NCBI GenBank assembly: GCA_019914995.1 | Contig: CM034131.1 | Span: 4,620,501-4,684,500, forward strand | Direction of reading: 5' to 3' | Length of the DNA: 64,000 nucleotides | Origin: Acanthochlamys bracteata | Taxonomy: Eukaryota; Streptophyta; Magnoliopsida; Pandanales; Velloziaceae | Part shown: positions 23,452 to 36,128 of the stretch, one piece after another | How the letters are laid out: each line of letters begins with the position of its first letter | How positions within the stretch are numbered: the stretch's first letter is position 1 | Notes under the pieces: generated by a model | The model's input: the letters and a program-made list of their open reading frames with translations, nothing else | What the model was told of the DNA's origin: nothing | Databases searched by the model: none | Program-made: the position numbers and the translations under genes

Positions 23452-24265
23452 AGTGATAATATATAACCGGATCTAAAAGTTTAAATTAAAATTGATTATT
23501 ATAAATTAGGATTGAAAGTTTTAATCTGTATAAATAATTGAGTTAGTTTTGAATAAATTTAATTCGATTATTAAATAAATCGATTCAGATTGATCTGAAA
23601 TTGACCCACTAATTTGAATTGTAATTTATTTAAAAAACAACTCTTTTTTGATTTATTCTAATTGCATAGTTAAATTTTGGCCAAAAAAATATTGATAGTA
23701 ATTATAAATAATTATAATTATATTATATTCATAATTAATTATTTACTTTTATATTTTACTAAAATAGTGCAAGATAAAATTTTAATATTGTTGAAAATAT
23801 TACTATTTAATGAGAATTCGGTTTAATGTAGAAAAATTTTTATCAAAATTTTGTAAGATGATTATATTTATCAAAATTTTCATCGAAAAATTTACTATGT
23901 ATTTATAATCACAAATCTCAACTATCACCAAATATTTTTTTAAAATAAAAAATAAAAATAATTCTTTGAATATTCTAAATCGATAAATATATTAACAAAT
24001 ACATATTTTGACTTACACTCAATATATTTCTTCACCAATAGTATCGTATATATTCATTCAAACTGATTCTATAATTCTACTCAAAATTAAAAATATAGAA
24101 TAAAAATTAATAATTTTAATTATTAAATAATAATGCTTCAAATTTGATCTGATTATAATTAATAATTTTAATCTATATAAATTTATAAATTAAATTATAA
24201 TTATAAATTTAATTTAATTATTAAATAAATTGATTAAAGTAGATCCATCAATTTAAATTGTGACT
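23452..24265. mobile_element. Dispersed terminal-inverted-repeat element, copy 2
   Basis: This element is homologous in order and orientation to the one at 7005-7826. The ends are eroded (left AGTGATAAT, right AATTGTGACT). Shared internal landmarks are aattataattatatt, tatcaaaattt repeats, tcattcaaactgattctata and the AAATAAATCGATTCAGATTG type motif near each end. Confidence 0.55.
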
Positions 24266-24594
24266 CTTAAAACTTATTCTCCTTCTGCTTCTTCATAAAA
24301 GCAAAGACCGACAACAAGCACATCACTCCCTGATTCGTTCTTTTTCGTTGTTGTAAATATCGGAGAACCGTGATTTGCGTGTAACTCAAGTTTGGTGTGA
24401 TTAGCGCATTCCCTAATATGCGACTATTAATACATAAGTTTAGTATATATACACACTATATGCACGTGGTTTTGATTGGGTGAAGTTTGTCGAATTAAGG
24501 TTTTGAACTCACTAGAAGCTCTGTTGTCTTGGAAGATGTTGTTAGTAAGTTACAGAACCTGTATTTTTTTAACAGGTAAAAGAGCACCAATGTA

Positions 24595-24630
24595 TCGGGC
24601 CTGGGCTAAGATTTCTTCTCGGGCTGGGCC
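24595..24630 (+). promoter_or_regulatory. TGGGCC (site II-like) motifs upstream of the F-box gene
   Basis: A TGGGCC motif at 24625-24630 and a nearby GGGCCTGGGC run lie about 160-195 bp before the F-box start codon. Such motifs are bound by TCP factors in promoters of growth-related plant genes. The role here is inferred from position only. Confidence 0.35.
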
Positions 24631-24790
24631 TGGCCTTGACTTGGTTCTTAGATACAACTGTATTGCTTCAATTCTATTAGGGTTAACAATAAATAGAGAA
24701 GAAGACGAAACAATCGAAAGATAATTTTTGCGTTCCTCTTGTTCACAACACTTCTTTCATTGCCAAGGAGAAAAAAGAATCACCATTGTC

Positions 24791-25916
24791 ATGGATCATC
24801 TAAGTTCATTACCTGACGATATCCTCTGCAAAATCCTCGTACGTCTCCAGAGTTTATTCGAAGCTGCGAGGACAAGTGTGCTCTCAAAGAGATGGAGGAA
24901 TCTATGGGCTTCAATGCACCGCATCTACTTCCGGTGGCCTGACGCCGGACTTACTCCTGATCGCTTCAGTTCTCTTTCCAAATCCTTCATTCGTTGCAGG
25001 CCGAGTGATCTCACCGGAGTCAGCGTTCTTGTTCTTGACCTTCACAGGTGTAATTTGGTTCCTCAGGCTTTCCGCTGCGTTGAACAATTGCTCATGCACT
25101 GCAATGTTAGAGACCTTCGACTAGTTTCTCATAAGTAAGTTCTTTGCTTTTCTTACTTTTAATGAAGTAGTATTCATGCTATTATATATGTTTGTTTTGC
25201 CATAAATCACATGAAATTAATGCAATGCGCCAATATATACATCGTCGAAAGAACTTGAAAATTAGTGTTTGCTGATCCAACCTGATGAGAGTTTTATATA
25301 ATCAAAATGACAATGAAGAACAATAATTAAGTACTACTGAAGCTCAATTAGGGTAAGCCCTTATTGTCCAGCATGATATTTCAATGAATTAATACAACTT
25401 TTAATTGTATAGTTACGGAGATACCTATGGAGAGCAGATACTCGCAGATCTTATCGCTAAACGCAAACGCTTACGGAGATTAGAAACTAAAATGAATCAG
25501 CTTCCTGACCTGAGAGGATTCAGCTTTCTAAAGTGTCTACACTTGGAAAAAATTAAATCTTCAAAATCCTCTTTCGGCGACGATCTTGCAAAGGACATCC
25601 CACTGCTGAAAATACTGTGTTTGAAAAACTGCAAGTTCAGAACAATAAAACTGGATCATCCAAGAGTCGCTATGCTGAGTGTGATCAAATGTGAAGTGGT
25701 TGAGATTCGTATATTTGGATCTCGGATATCGTTTTTGGTACTCAATATCTACAAATCATTCAAGACTTTCTCTCTAAGGGAGTTGCCGCTGCTTCATAAA
25801 GCATCACTGCGGATCCAAATGTACACCAAGGATGACGATATGTTGCAGGAGATTGTTTCAGGCATCCGTAATGCACGTCGACTGAGGTTGGGGAAATTCA
25901 ATATTAGGGTACCTAA

Positions 25917-25972
<56 letters not shown>

Positions 25973-27353
25973 TTGCTAATTTTCTTGGCATACTTAGTGA
26001 TCATGACATGCGTACAGGTTCGTACATACGAGGATGAGTTTGTACTACTATTACTTCCAAAATAATACCGATGCTTTTATACGTATAACAAGAAGATTAA
26101 TCTAGAGTTTGATATCTAGTAATTTCCTTAAGAAGGGTCTCTTTATAAACTTTACAATGGTAGGATACATTCTTGTTCATGCTGTTATTTATCTCTTAAC
26201 TAATCACATTGTAAAGGACCATGTGGCTAGGAAAAGTTAAATCTTTTTCTTATAAAAATTTGAGGAACTAGCATTGCTTTTTAAGATGGTGAAAGAAAGT
26301 GGAATTACAAAATGAAAATTAATCACCAATTACAAGCATTACAACAAACAATCCAAAAATACAGTGACAGATCACCTTGAGAAGCTAATTAAGATAGGTA
26401 CCACATGCATGCCGCCTCTCCACATTTTGATCGCCCTTCCTGTCAGGCTCCCTACCTCTGTAGAAGAGAGGCCGAGCACTTTCTTCTTCTTCCTTGTTGC
26501 TATGATTCTTGCCGCAAGGAAGTACTCCTTTTAGCTTCTATACAACAAGAAGAAGAGTTTCTAAAAATTTTGTTGTTTCTTTCCAGCCAAATACCTCTGT
26601 GGTAGATCGACGCTGTCCCAAAGCAAGAGCTGAAGTGCTCTCAAAGTGTTGTTTTCTGCAACCTGTCCTGGTTCCGTGAACGGATCAAACTTTTTGGTAG
26701 TTTAAATTCATACTAGGTTCGCTCATTATTTACTAAACATCTACGAGAAAAAATAAATCACTTCTGTATTACTAATTAGGACTAGAAGTCTATTGAATAA
26801 AGCCATATAGTTATATAGGCTATTTAAAGAATGGGGTCGCTGCAACGAGCACCAAGCTCGATTGCTTGTTAATTTCTATATTTTCGATAATAGTAATTTT
26901 ATCGCATGTCCAAGCTAGTTCCCCACTAACTACTTATCTGTTTCTTCTATCAGCTCTGTGAACTTGGAATCATTCCCACCTTCAGAAATTTGAAATTCAT
27001 CAACACAAAAGCTCAACTTGATGAACATGCAGCTCATATGTTAAGGGAAATTGCAAAGCGTTCACCGAAACTAAAAAATCTTGTGGCTGAAAAGCGGGTA
27101 ACTAAATCATTTCTTTATTTTTTCATGATTTGTTAGAAATATTTTGATGATAATACTATTTGTGCACTTATATAGGTCTTTTTTTTCTCTCTCTCATATG
27201 TAGTCATCAGATAGAAATGATTGCCGATCTAGTGGTGCTGCTGTGGAAATTAAAGTTGATGATTTCGGTGAAGACAACTTTGGAGTAGAGCTTCTCAAGT
27301 TTTTGACAAACAATGTACCTCGACGAAGGGCAATCATATCATTTAATCGTTAG
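24791..27353 (+). CDS. F-box protein with leucine-rich-like repeats (FBD/LRR type)
   Basis: F-box proteins recruit targets to SCF ubiquitin ligases through SKP1. Four exons splice in phase: 24791-25134, 25413-25908, 26954-27097 and 27204-27353, giving 377 residues. The F-box is at residues 1-47 and contains LSSLPDDILCKILVRL and ARTSVLSKRWRNLWASM. Leucine-rich-like segments follow, such as LRGFSFLKCLHLEKIK, PLLKILCLKNCKFRTIKLDH and LPLLHKASLRIQMY, then the C-terminal exons with LGIIPTFRNLKFINTKAQL and FLTNNVPRRRAIISFNR. The third intron-exon junction closes a 1.0-kb intron that contains a CT microsatellite and a LINE fragment. The exon structure is hand-read; the C terminus is shorter than many relatives and lacks an obvious complete FBD domain, so this may be a divergent family member. 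Confidence 0.8.
25918..25967 (+). repeat. CT dinucleotide microsatellite in an F-box intron
   Basis: About 24 uninterrupted CT units begin nine bases after the predicted donor of the second exon. Such a tract next to a splice site is likely to vary in length between individuals. Confidence 0.95.
26500..26622 (-). mobile_element. LINE reverse-transcriptase tail fragment
   Basis: The minus strand encodes FGTASIYHRGIWLERNNKIF followed by RNSSSCCIEAKRS and a stop. The IWLERNN(K/R)IF block is the typical C-terminal motif of plant L1-type LINE polyproteins and zf-RVT domains. Only this 5'-truncated end is recognisable, inside the large F-box intron in antisense orientation. Confidence 0.65.
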
Positions 27354-28640
27354 AGTTTCCTTTCTTTATGTTGTAGTTTGATGATTGTATATATAGATTC
27401 TCTTGAATTTAATTTATACGAATTTTATAAATTTCAAAAATACAGTCCAGCAACAGAGATTAATGTTCCATCTTGTATATGGATGTGCTTATCATGTGAC
27501 TTACAGATGATCAAGAGAAGCTTTCTACTGCTTGAAGCAATTGACATACTTGCTGCAACATGTAGAAAATCAACATCATTAAGATACGAACAGTCGCTAG
27601 TACCTGCAATGGCCTCTCTTTGTCATTCAAAATCTTTAATGAGGAGACATCCTATAAGATTCGATTTTCTTTTTGAAGATTATGTTAACTCACGTTCATA
27701 CACATACATATGTGAAAATATGACGAGAAATATAGTCTACCGTACTTAATTATAGTATATAAATAAAGACTTAATTAGTTATGCATTTCGGAGATTATGA
27801 CATCTGTTGGCTGAAGCATTTCTTTTGATGCATATAGAGTAAATACAATGTTTGAATCTGGAAACATAAATCAATTAGTTGACTATGGTTTATAATGGGA
27901 AAATTTTAGGTTGGAAGTAATGGAAATTAGAGGTATATATCATCCAAATAATCTTTAAGTTGAATATAAGAAATGACAATATTTGTTTGTCATGTGACTT
28001 AGTCTTTAGTTAATGCAATCAATCACCTTGTGTAACATATATGGTTGAGCGATTTATTTCTGAATAGTGCTTAGAGTATTTTATTGATAAGAACTAAAAG
28101 ACCGGCTGAGGGATTTATGAAGAATTTGAAGAGATGGGATATTTGTATGCATATAACTGCACCTCTGCCATTGTCCTGAAGGGCCTAAACGCAAACAATC
28201 ATCTAAAGATGAGATATTATAAGTTGACCTTCTATCTTCTATGTACATGAATAAGTAGAAGACATTCAATTTAATTTATGTATGAATTTACGAGCAACGC
28301 ACGGCACACGTCATGCTGCATGTCATACACGACTACAGCTAGCTACAAAACAACACAGTTTATTTATGGCGTATGGATAATTGGATATATACCAACAAAA
28401 CCAAAACTACTGCTACATGCCGCCGAACTAGCTAGCTCGACCGACTCATTGAATTTTATTAAGAGGGGCAGCTCGACTCCATAAATACTCCCAACAGTAA
28501 TAATCTTCAAACCTTCTCACCAACCATTCACACGCTTCCTCTTTATTATTATCAGCAGCAGCAGCACCACCACCACCACCCCATATCATAAAACCTGATC
28601 ATTACAATAGTACAATCTATGCAATGTCATGCCATTCTAT
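27354..28640. other. Downstream of the F-box gene, nothing firm
   Basis: About 1.3 kb. An open stretch of 123 codons on the plus strand (27378-27749) matches no family I recognise and may be 3' UTR or a decayed exon. A CAGCAGCAGCACCACCACC run near 28552-28580 is a short trinucleotide repeat. Confidence 0.35.
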
Positions 28641-28663
28641 GCATGCATAACCATCCATCTATA

Positions 28664-28676
28664 TATATATACTCGT
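28664..28676 (+). promoter_or_regulatory. TATA-like element of the small CxxC gene
   Basis: A TATATATATATAC run lies about 75 bp before the start codon at 28751. Position and sequence fit a core promoter. Confidence 0.45.
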
Positions 28677-28750
28677 AGAAAACTTCTATGTATAGCTGTA
28701 TACTTATAAGGTTAAAAGAGAGAGAAAAGAAAAAAGGAAAGAGTTTTGTG

Positions 28751-28957
28751 ATGGTTTTCTTCTGTTTCTTGGTGGATCAAAGAAACCGAGTGAGAAGAAG
28801 CAAGCCGGCTGCTGGGATTTGCTCGCGCTGCCGAGGTTGTGCTAGCGTTGCTGACATGGAGACAGATACCAGATTCTGCTACGTTCCTGTCTACCGACGA
28901 ACCTGGCGCGCAATTATTTGTACCTTCTGTGGAGCTCTACTCAAATCATACCGCTAG
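28751..28957 (+). CDS. Small conserved plant protein with two CxxC pairs
   Basis: This single exon encodes 68 residues beginning MVFFCFLVDQRNRVRRSKPA. I recognise it as a small, highly conserved angiosperm protein of unknown function; I recall relatives carrying unsupported names in databases. Visible features are a hydrophobic MVFFCFLV start, the invariant-looking SKPAAGICSRC stretch, and two CxxC pairs (CSRC at residues 23-26 and CTFC near 56-59) that could hold a zinc ion. The end reads GALLKSYR. An in-frame upstream ATG at 28688 would add 21 residues rich in Lys and Glu, but the family start fits 28751. A TATA run sits just upstream and the gene stands alone. Confidence 0.8.
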   Translation: MVFFCFLVDQRNRVRRSKPAAGICSRCRGCASVADMETDTRFCYVPVYRRTWRAIICTFCGALLKSYR

Positions 28958-28999
28958 TAAGAAGCAGGCAATTGTTGTATAGATAATATGTTTTCGCAG

Positions 29000-30658
29000 A
29001 TCTCTCTAGTTAACTTTATTGTGGTTTGGGTTTTGAGGATTTATTGTACTTATAATGTCTAATTATAGTATTAGAATTGAATGAATGGAATTAAGAAAAA
29101 TCAAATTTGAATTGTTGTTTGTCCTTCGACGGTTATGTTGCTCTGGGAATTAACAGGTTCTTATCCAATGAGTTGTGTTCTTTTATATTTTCAATCTTTT
29201 TTCGCCCTTTAACATTTCATATGATGTCATTAATCAGAGATGAATGCGTTGGTATTCTCCTTTTTCCAATAAAAATTTGTTATTTCAATTTGTTTTTGAT
29301 ATAAACTCCTTCACTTCTGTGAGAATATTAATGACCCTAGCCTAGCTCATCCCTCCACCATCTTCTATTGCATCGCTACAATACAAAATAAGACGGAAAA
29401 ATGCTGATAGTGTTGAATCAAAAAAAACATTGGCATTAATACTAGCTATATTCAGCATGTCTTTTTAGGACTTTTGATGTAGGTTCAATAAACTCTTCCA
29501 AAGTGCTATAGAATTTTTTTGTTTTGAAAAATATAGATAAAGTATAGATTACAAAATTATTATACATAAAAACTTTTTTCTAAAATTTTTAAGTATTTTT
29601 TAAAAAATTATTTTTCTGTCATCCTAAAGGTGCCCAAATGTCCAAATGTGTGGTCTTTCTACAAGAATGGTTACTTAATTAGGACCTGAATTAGTGCATC
29701 ACTCGTGATTCTCTGCTAACTTATCCAAGTGGAGCTGAAAAAGATATCCGAAGGATGCCGTACTCAACATTCCACAACTTCGTATTTTTTGGGAGAAACA
29801 GAAACCGGCATTGCCAAAACAATTCATCCACAATTCTAGTCCTCTTCCAAATATAACTTTTTAAATTTTAAAAATCTCCTACGTTTAGCGAGAAAATTGA
29901 AAAAAATTCCGAACTTATCCACTAAAAGTAACCCCTCTTTAGTATGACGATCATTGTTCAACTCATTAGTTATTGTTTTCGCACAATAACAACAAAAAAT
30001 TCCTTATTATTTCCGCTTGTTTTGGCACTTTCAATATTATTAATACAAGGCAATTAACACGGCATTTCATGCCATGCCAAGAGACTACGACTCAACTAAT
30101 TCATTAATATCATATATCATTATCAATTAACTAGATAAATACTTGCTTAACGATTACTTTCCGTTCAAAGTCTTACATCATCAAGCGGTTCTCCGTCTCC
30201 GGAAACAAAGTCGGTGGATTTTAGAATAATAAATAAAGTAGAAAAGAATATAGAAAAGTTATTCTATAAATTGATTAAAATATATATATAATTTATATGC
30301 ATATAGTAATTATTTTATTTAAGAATAATCAATTGATTTGAAGTATGATTCGATCGTTTTAACTTTCTTTATATGGTGTGTATATTTATATATATATATA
30401 TATATATATAACACGATACATTTCAATCAATACTTACTTAATTTATACATTTTGTTTAATTTCGAAAAGATCTCAAAATAGGTATCCAAAATAAAAGATG
30501 TAAACATTTTAAAAATTAATCCTGAATCACGTCAGGATTAATTTTATGCATTGGACAGTGATGCTCTTATCAAGTTAATTATCAAACACATCCTTTTTAT
30601 TGAGATAAGAACTTGCAACAAACTTACTGCATTGGTAAAATACAGATGTATTAAATAG
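29000..30658. other. Intergenic, nothing recognised
   Basis: About 1.6 kb of AT-rich DNA after the small CxxC gene. There is a TA microsatellite at about 30387-30412 and an A/T-rich block at 29500-29630 like the MITE-like blocks elsewhere. No gene is visible. Confidence 0.4.
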
Positions 30659-31516
30659 ATGACAATATATGATTCAATCCGAAAATACGATTCGAAATCG
30701 ACTCATTTAATTAGGATTATGATTAAAAATTTTGACCTCTATAAATATATGGGTTGAATTCGGATTGAACGAATTTGATCCGATTATTAAATGGGTCAAT
30801 TCGGATTAATCAAAAATTGACCTACCATTTCGAGTTATCATATCTTAAAGGAACAATAATTAATTTTTTCTTTTCGTATATTAAAATATTAGCAATAAAA
30901 GTAATCGATAATAGTAATTATAAATTATTAAATTATATGATATTTATAATTAATCATTATTTTTATATTTTAGTAAAATAATATAAGACGGAATTATAAT
31001 ATTATAAAAGTATTACTATATAGGTATTTCTGTAACGATGAATTTGAATTTTGTATAAAATTTTTAAACAAAATTTTGTTAGACAGCTATATTTATCAAA
31101 TTTGTTATTGAAATTATTAGTTATATTTATAATAATAAAATTTCAACTGTCACCATATATTTTAAAAAAATAAAAATAAAAATAAATTATTTTAAAAATA
31201 TTTTAAATATCGATAAAAATACTAAAAAATATACTATTTGACGGGCATTCACTATATCTCGTCACTAAAAATATCGTACACTTTTATTACAAATATTCTT
31301 ATAATTTTGCTAAATTTTAAAAATATAAAATTAATAATTAATAATTTTAATTATTAAATAGGTCGATCTAAATTTGATCCGTTATTAATAAATTTGGTTA
31401 GAATTAAATTATTTTGATCAGTATAAATTTATAAATTAAATCTAGAGTTAAACAAATTTGATCTAATTATTAAATAGATCGATTTAAAACTGATCTATGA
31501 ATCCAACTTGCCACCT
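30659..31516. mobile_element. Dispersed terminal-inverted-repeat element, copy 3
   Basis: The left end reads ATGACAATATATGATTC and the right end AACTTGCCACCT. The interior matches copies 1 and 2 in order, including the GATCCGATTATTAAATGGGTC motif series, tgaatttgaattttgtat, and tctcgtcactaaaaatatcgt. It is non-coding. Confidence 0.55.
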
Positions 31517-31729
31517 CTATAGCTAGTTCGGCAAAATAGTTTTGGAAAAAACAAATAAAGAAGTAAGTCTTCTTAACTAGCGACTCATTTAAATGCTAGC
31601 TCCAAGCCTGTAAGGATATTCTTCCGCACAGATGCTGTCCTCCAGCTGGATGCCTCTTGTTCAACGCAGCTATAATTGAAACGCTAGCTATCGGTAATAC
31701 TTTGCGGCTCAACCTTAATATTAGAGTTA

Positions 31730-33760
31730 CTCTTTAAGATGAAGATGGCATCTAAAATTATTTTTTTAAAATAAAAAATATTTTTAAAAATAAGTTTTTA
31801 TTTTTTATTAAAAACTAAAAAATGAAGTAATCAAATTTATGATATATAAACTTTTATTTAATTTCTACAATAAATTTTATTTAATATTATAAAATTTTTA
31901 TTATAAATATTAAAATAAAAAATTTGAATAAAATAAGCACCGACGGACAGTGTCGAAGTAATTAACACGTGCTTGTTGGTGACTTTTATAAAATAAATGT
32001 ATGAAAATGTGAATATTTTAAAAATTAGTTTATTTTTTACAAAAACATAATATATATAACATATCAATTTTTTATATTTTTTAAAATTTTAAATAAATAA
32101 TATAAAATATTATATAAATTTATTAAAAAATATAAAATAAATAATTAAAATAAAATGGTTTTTAAACGTACTGCTAAACGGTGTGTAACCGGAGAAACTT
32201 ATAAAAATTGGAGAGAGCATATATACAAAAGCATCTCGAAGAAATGATGAGTAAGATTTTAATAACAATAGACCAACTATTGGTCGACCGAGAAGAGAAG
32301 ACACTACAAACAGAGGTGTTTTGGTAGCTGGCGAGGAGTCCATGTAATTAAGAAGAAGCATGTTAGGTTTTTTAGGAATGGCATTCAATCTTGGTGCCCC
32401 ACGACACATTGCATTTGTGTTTATGCTTTTTGTTTGGTGGTCATTGGTGAATAAAGAGATAGAAGGTGCATCAATGTTGCTTAGCCCAAAAATATATAGC
32501 TCCAAACATCTCTCCCTAAGTACGTTCTATTTGTCTGATCTGAGGAAATGCATTTATTGTAGAATTAAGGAAGAAGAAAGAAAATGCAATGCTGAATTTG
32601 TTGCGTGCGTTTAGATGTTTCTTTATTTTATTTTATTTTAAGGTATTAGGTATGTTTTTTTTTGAAATATCAAAATAATATTCAAAACTGATGCAAACAA
32701 ACACATTGTTCCTTAAATATTTATAAATTTATTGTATGTATATTGTGCGTGCATGTAGTGATGTTGTATCCTTGCGTGAATGTGCTGGTTTCGACAAGCG
32801 TAAACAAAGTTGCGGTAGGGATAGTGATATATAATCGGATTCACACACTCAATGTAAAATGAGTTCGAATTTGATTTTCATGTCAGTTTAGGTTAATCCA
32901 GAACTGATATAGTAAATTAACTAAGTTCAAAATTCTAATCGAATTCAAATTAATTCAAAATTAACTCATTTAATATATAAATTATTTAATAATTTCAAAA
33001 GTTTGGGACTAACACTAAATTTTAGTTTAGCTTATATTTTAATCAGATGAGCTATGCCCGTTAACTTGGCTGTAGGTTCAAAATAAGTTATTTTAATTTT
33101 AAAAAATATTTAAAATAAATAATAATAATAATAATATCTAGGATCTTGAATTTTTTATATTTTCAATATTTTAAACAAATGGACAAAAAAGTTATTAAAA
33201 AATGTAAAGTAAAAAATAAAAAGTAAATGAAATTTAATACCAAATGGTACCTAAAATATAAGCTTGAAAGATTACTTGACCGCTGCGCCAAGACCTCTAT
33301 ATATAAGGGTGTATAATCCTGATACGAAAAGAATGTTTGGTTGACCGTACTAATTCTAGTGGCTTATATTTTAGTTATACTATCTTACGATCTCAATTTG
33401 CAACTACAACCACATGGAGCCTTTCTGTCTGGGCAGACAATGCTGCAGAACACTCCCTCCTTCCGTTGCAAAAAAAAAGAAAACTTTTTAGCAGTACATT
33501 TTATCGCTGCTTTTTAGTATATTTAAAATTTTTATACATTTGAAATAAAATTTTAAAATATTAAAAAAATATTGATAAATTCTATATTAAAAAATTATTA
33601 TAATATTTATTATATGAAAAAATAAATATTAAAAAATTTTAATAATAATTTTTTAAAAAATTATTTTAAATCTTTCATTCCAAACGGGTACTACCACTAG
33701 TATTATCCTACAGCACCGTAAGAAGACTTCTATTGCCACTACATGTCGTCATTAAGTATT
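31730..33760. other. Intergenic, AT-rich blocks
   Basis: The interval contains A/T-rich low-complexity blocks at about 31750-32180 and 33540-33690 (the latter ending near a CCAAACGGG border). A 131-codon minus frame at 32110-32505 and short plus frames here match nothing I know. Confidence 0.35.
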
Positions 33761-35199
33761 GTCGCAAGCTCTGAAAACCACCCCCAGCGCTATGAAATCT
33801 TTCATATATAGGGCCAGCATCCACCTTGTTCTCTCATTCTTCCCAATTAGTTGTGAAAAGATAGGACCGCAATCTATACTTGAAAGTATTGGGTATGTAA
33901 ATCACTTTGTATACAACAACAAATTGACTACGACATCCATCAAGGTACAGCACAACACCTACAATTACAGCTCATGGGCTTGGGATTTCCAGATCACTCC
34001 AGCAGGCCCATTGGCAGCCCAACCCCGCCGAATCAGAGATTTTTGTCGAGAGAGAAACAGCGGGTAAGCTGATTCAGCAGCTTCGTCAAGATTTTTATTT
34101 AAAGTTTAATAAAATAACTTATAATTGCTTCAGTGATTTTTTAAGATTGTGTTGTTTTTTCTTATAGAGTTTGTCATTTTTTGTTGCGTAAATATTTTAT
34201 ATTTTGTGTTTCTTTGTTCTTTTTCAATTTTTATATTAATTAAATAAGATTTTTAAAAGTATTTATATTTTTTGTGTATCTATCGATGAACGTATTCAAT
34301 GTTTTAAATAATTACTACTAACTATAACAAACTTAAGACCTTTTTTATACCATTGAAAATCTTTTATAAAACTTTTTTAAACCCTTCTTAATTTTTGAAT
34401 ACTGTTAATTTTTTGAATTTTAAAAAATTCTACAGAAAATTCTTATAGTAAACTCCTCCGTAGTTTATAGATAACCAATCAAAATTATCTTTTTATAAAA
34501 CTCCTTTAGCTTTTAATAAAAATTCCCTTCATTTTACAGAAAAATTATTATTTTAAATTATGTAAGAATCGTAGTAATATCATGATTTTAATGATTTTAT
34601 GATTAAATCTTTATTGCGATTTACTCAGTTTGCATGTTTGATAAAAAGAATGGTTTTATTGAAGTAAAATCTTTAAGATTTAAATCAAAACTTTGATAGC
34701 CATACTAGACCTTAATTTCTTTATACTAATTGTTGTGACAACTGCATGTAGTATCATAAAATGGCAGCTGAAGTATTCTATCCGATGGCCATAATATATG
34801 ATAAGTTTTGTTAGTTAGACGAACGAGAAGCAGCATGGCTTCTTTTAGGTAGTATTAGGTTGCAGTTGGAGAATCGTTCGATGAAGAAGATACTTTTTAT
34901 AGAATTGGAGGTTGGTTGACTTTTGGTTTTAGAGTTGATGGTAACTTTGGAAAACCTAGTAAACATTCGTTGTGATCCAATAATGAGATCAATTTTGTTG
35001 TTGTACCAAAATAATTAACTAATTTGTATTACAACAAACTATTTTTTAACTAAAGTTTTTTAATTTCTATTAATATAATATTGTAAGGTAGCTTTTACTA
35101 ACTATCAATTTCTTTTGCATGTCGCATTTGTTTAATCAGCTAATTGTTATGTAAATTTATATAGTATTTGTATTATATAGAAGTTAAATCTAAAAAAAA

Positions 35200-35562
35200 T
35201 TTGTCGCAAATAATAGCATCATGCACCAAATAGTTTGGGTTGCTAGCTCAAATAGTAAAGACCAAGTCAATTTGGTCGCAAATAAATGTATCATAAAATT
35301 ATACCAATTATTAGCGAATAGATTGACTTAGTTCTTAATACTTAAAACAACGACCTTCCACTTAGTTGCATATGCTTTTATATTAGCAATCAAGTGTTTT
35401 TGTGGTTGTTATAGGTATTAGAGACGATCTTATAGCGATCACATTTGTGACAGAATATTTTTGGTTACTAATGGTAACAGCGACCTATTATACCAATAGC
35501 GACCACTTATCATCAATAGCGACCATTTTTTTTTGTGTTAATAGGTTTTTTCTCTTGTAGTG
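35200..35562 (+). mobile_element. Right terminus of a CACTA (En/Spm) element
   Basis: The sequence ends ...TTTTTTCTCTTGTAGTG at 35562; its complement begins CACTACAAGAGAAAAA, the hallmark of plant CACTA elements. Inward lie repeated subterminal motifs GCGACC or GCGATC (about 35430-35525) and GTCGCAAAT (35210-35290), as CACTA subterminal regions have. I did not find a convincing matching left end or a target duplication, so the element is truncated or its left end is eroded. Confidence 0.65.
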
Positions 35563-35785
35563 TAATGCTGGTTGGTGTGAATTTTGCTGCATAAGTCGGA
35601 TGTTGAGGACCGAGGGTATTGATTTTTCTAGAGAGTAGGTGGATTTAGCTCCAACGAGGTAGATTTTTCTCGAGTGACAACGAGAACGATGGCCAGAACA
35701 GTGAATTTTATAAAAGCGATGGTGATGGAAGTTGAACAAGGTGTTTAGGGTTCACACAAGGAAATATGCAGGAGTCAAGTCGTCG

Positions 35786-35880
35786 TTATAGGAGTTATGA
35801 AGAGTTTAATTGGTGAGAAATTTCAAATAATTATAGGAGCTATGAAGAGGTTACGTGGAGAGGAATTTCAAGTAATTGAT
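35786..35880. repeat. Short tandem duplication, two units of about 48 bp
   Basis: Two adjacent units share TATAGGAG(T/C)TATGAAGAG, then GG(T)GAG..ATTTCAA(A/G)TAATT. They differ at several positions. Confidence 0.6.
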
Positions 35881-36128
35881 TAGGGATAGAGTGGTCAATA
35901 TAAGTTGAAAATGTGTAGAAAAGCTTATTTTAAAATAAAAAATTAGAAAAATAAAATTGGAGAAAAAGATGATTATTTCAACGAAAAAGCCACTCTGTAG
36001 TTCTCGGTGGTGATGAATTCTTTGTAAGCCTTCCTCTGACTCCTGACTGGCAGGCCTGTTTACGTCATTTGATTTGGCAGTGGGGTTTTCTTACTGAACT
36101 ATCAAGAATACTTACTGCAGGTAATATC

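Noticed and set aside
27378-27749. Plus-strand frame of 123 codons after the F-box gene
   Set aside because: No recognisable domain and no splice signal tying it to the F-box gene; kept only as a note in the intergenic entry.
32110-32505. Minus-strand frame of 131 codons
   Set aside because: The C-terminal third comes from an A/T-rich tract and nothing in it resembles a known protein.
33737-35562. CACTAC at 33737 as the left end of the CACTA element ending at 35562
   Set aside because: The sequence after CACTAC (ATGTCGTC) does not match the inverted repeat, and the flanking trinucleotides (TGC and TAA) differ.
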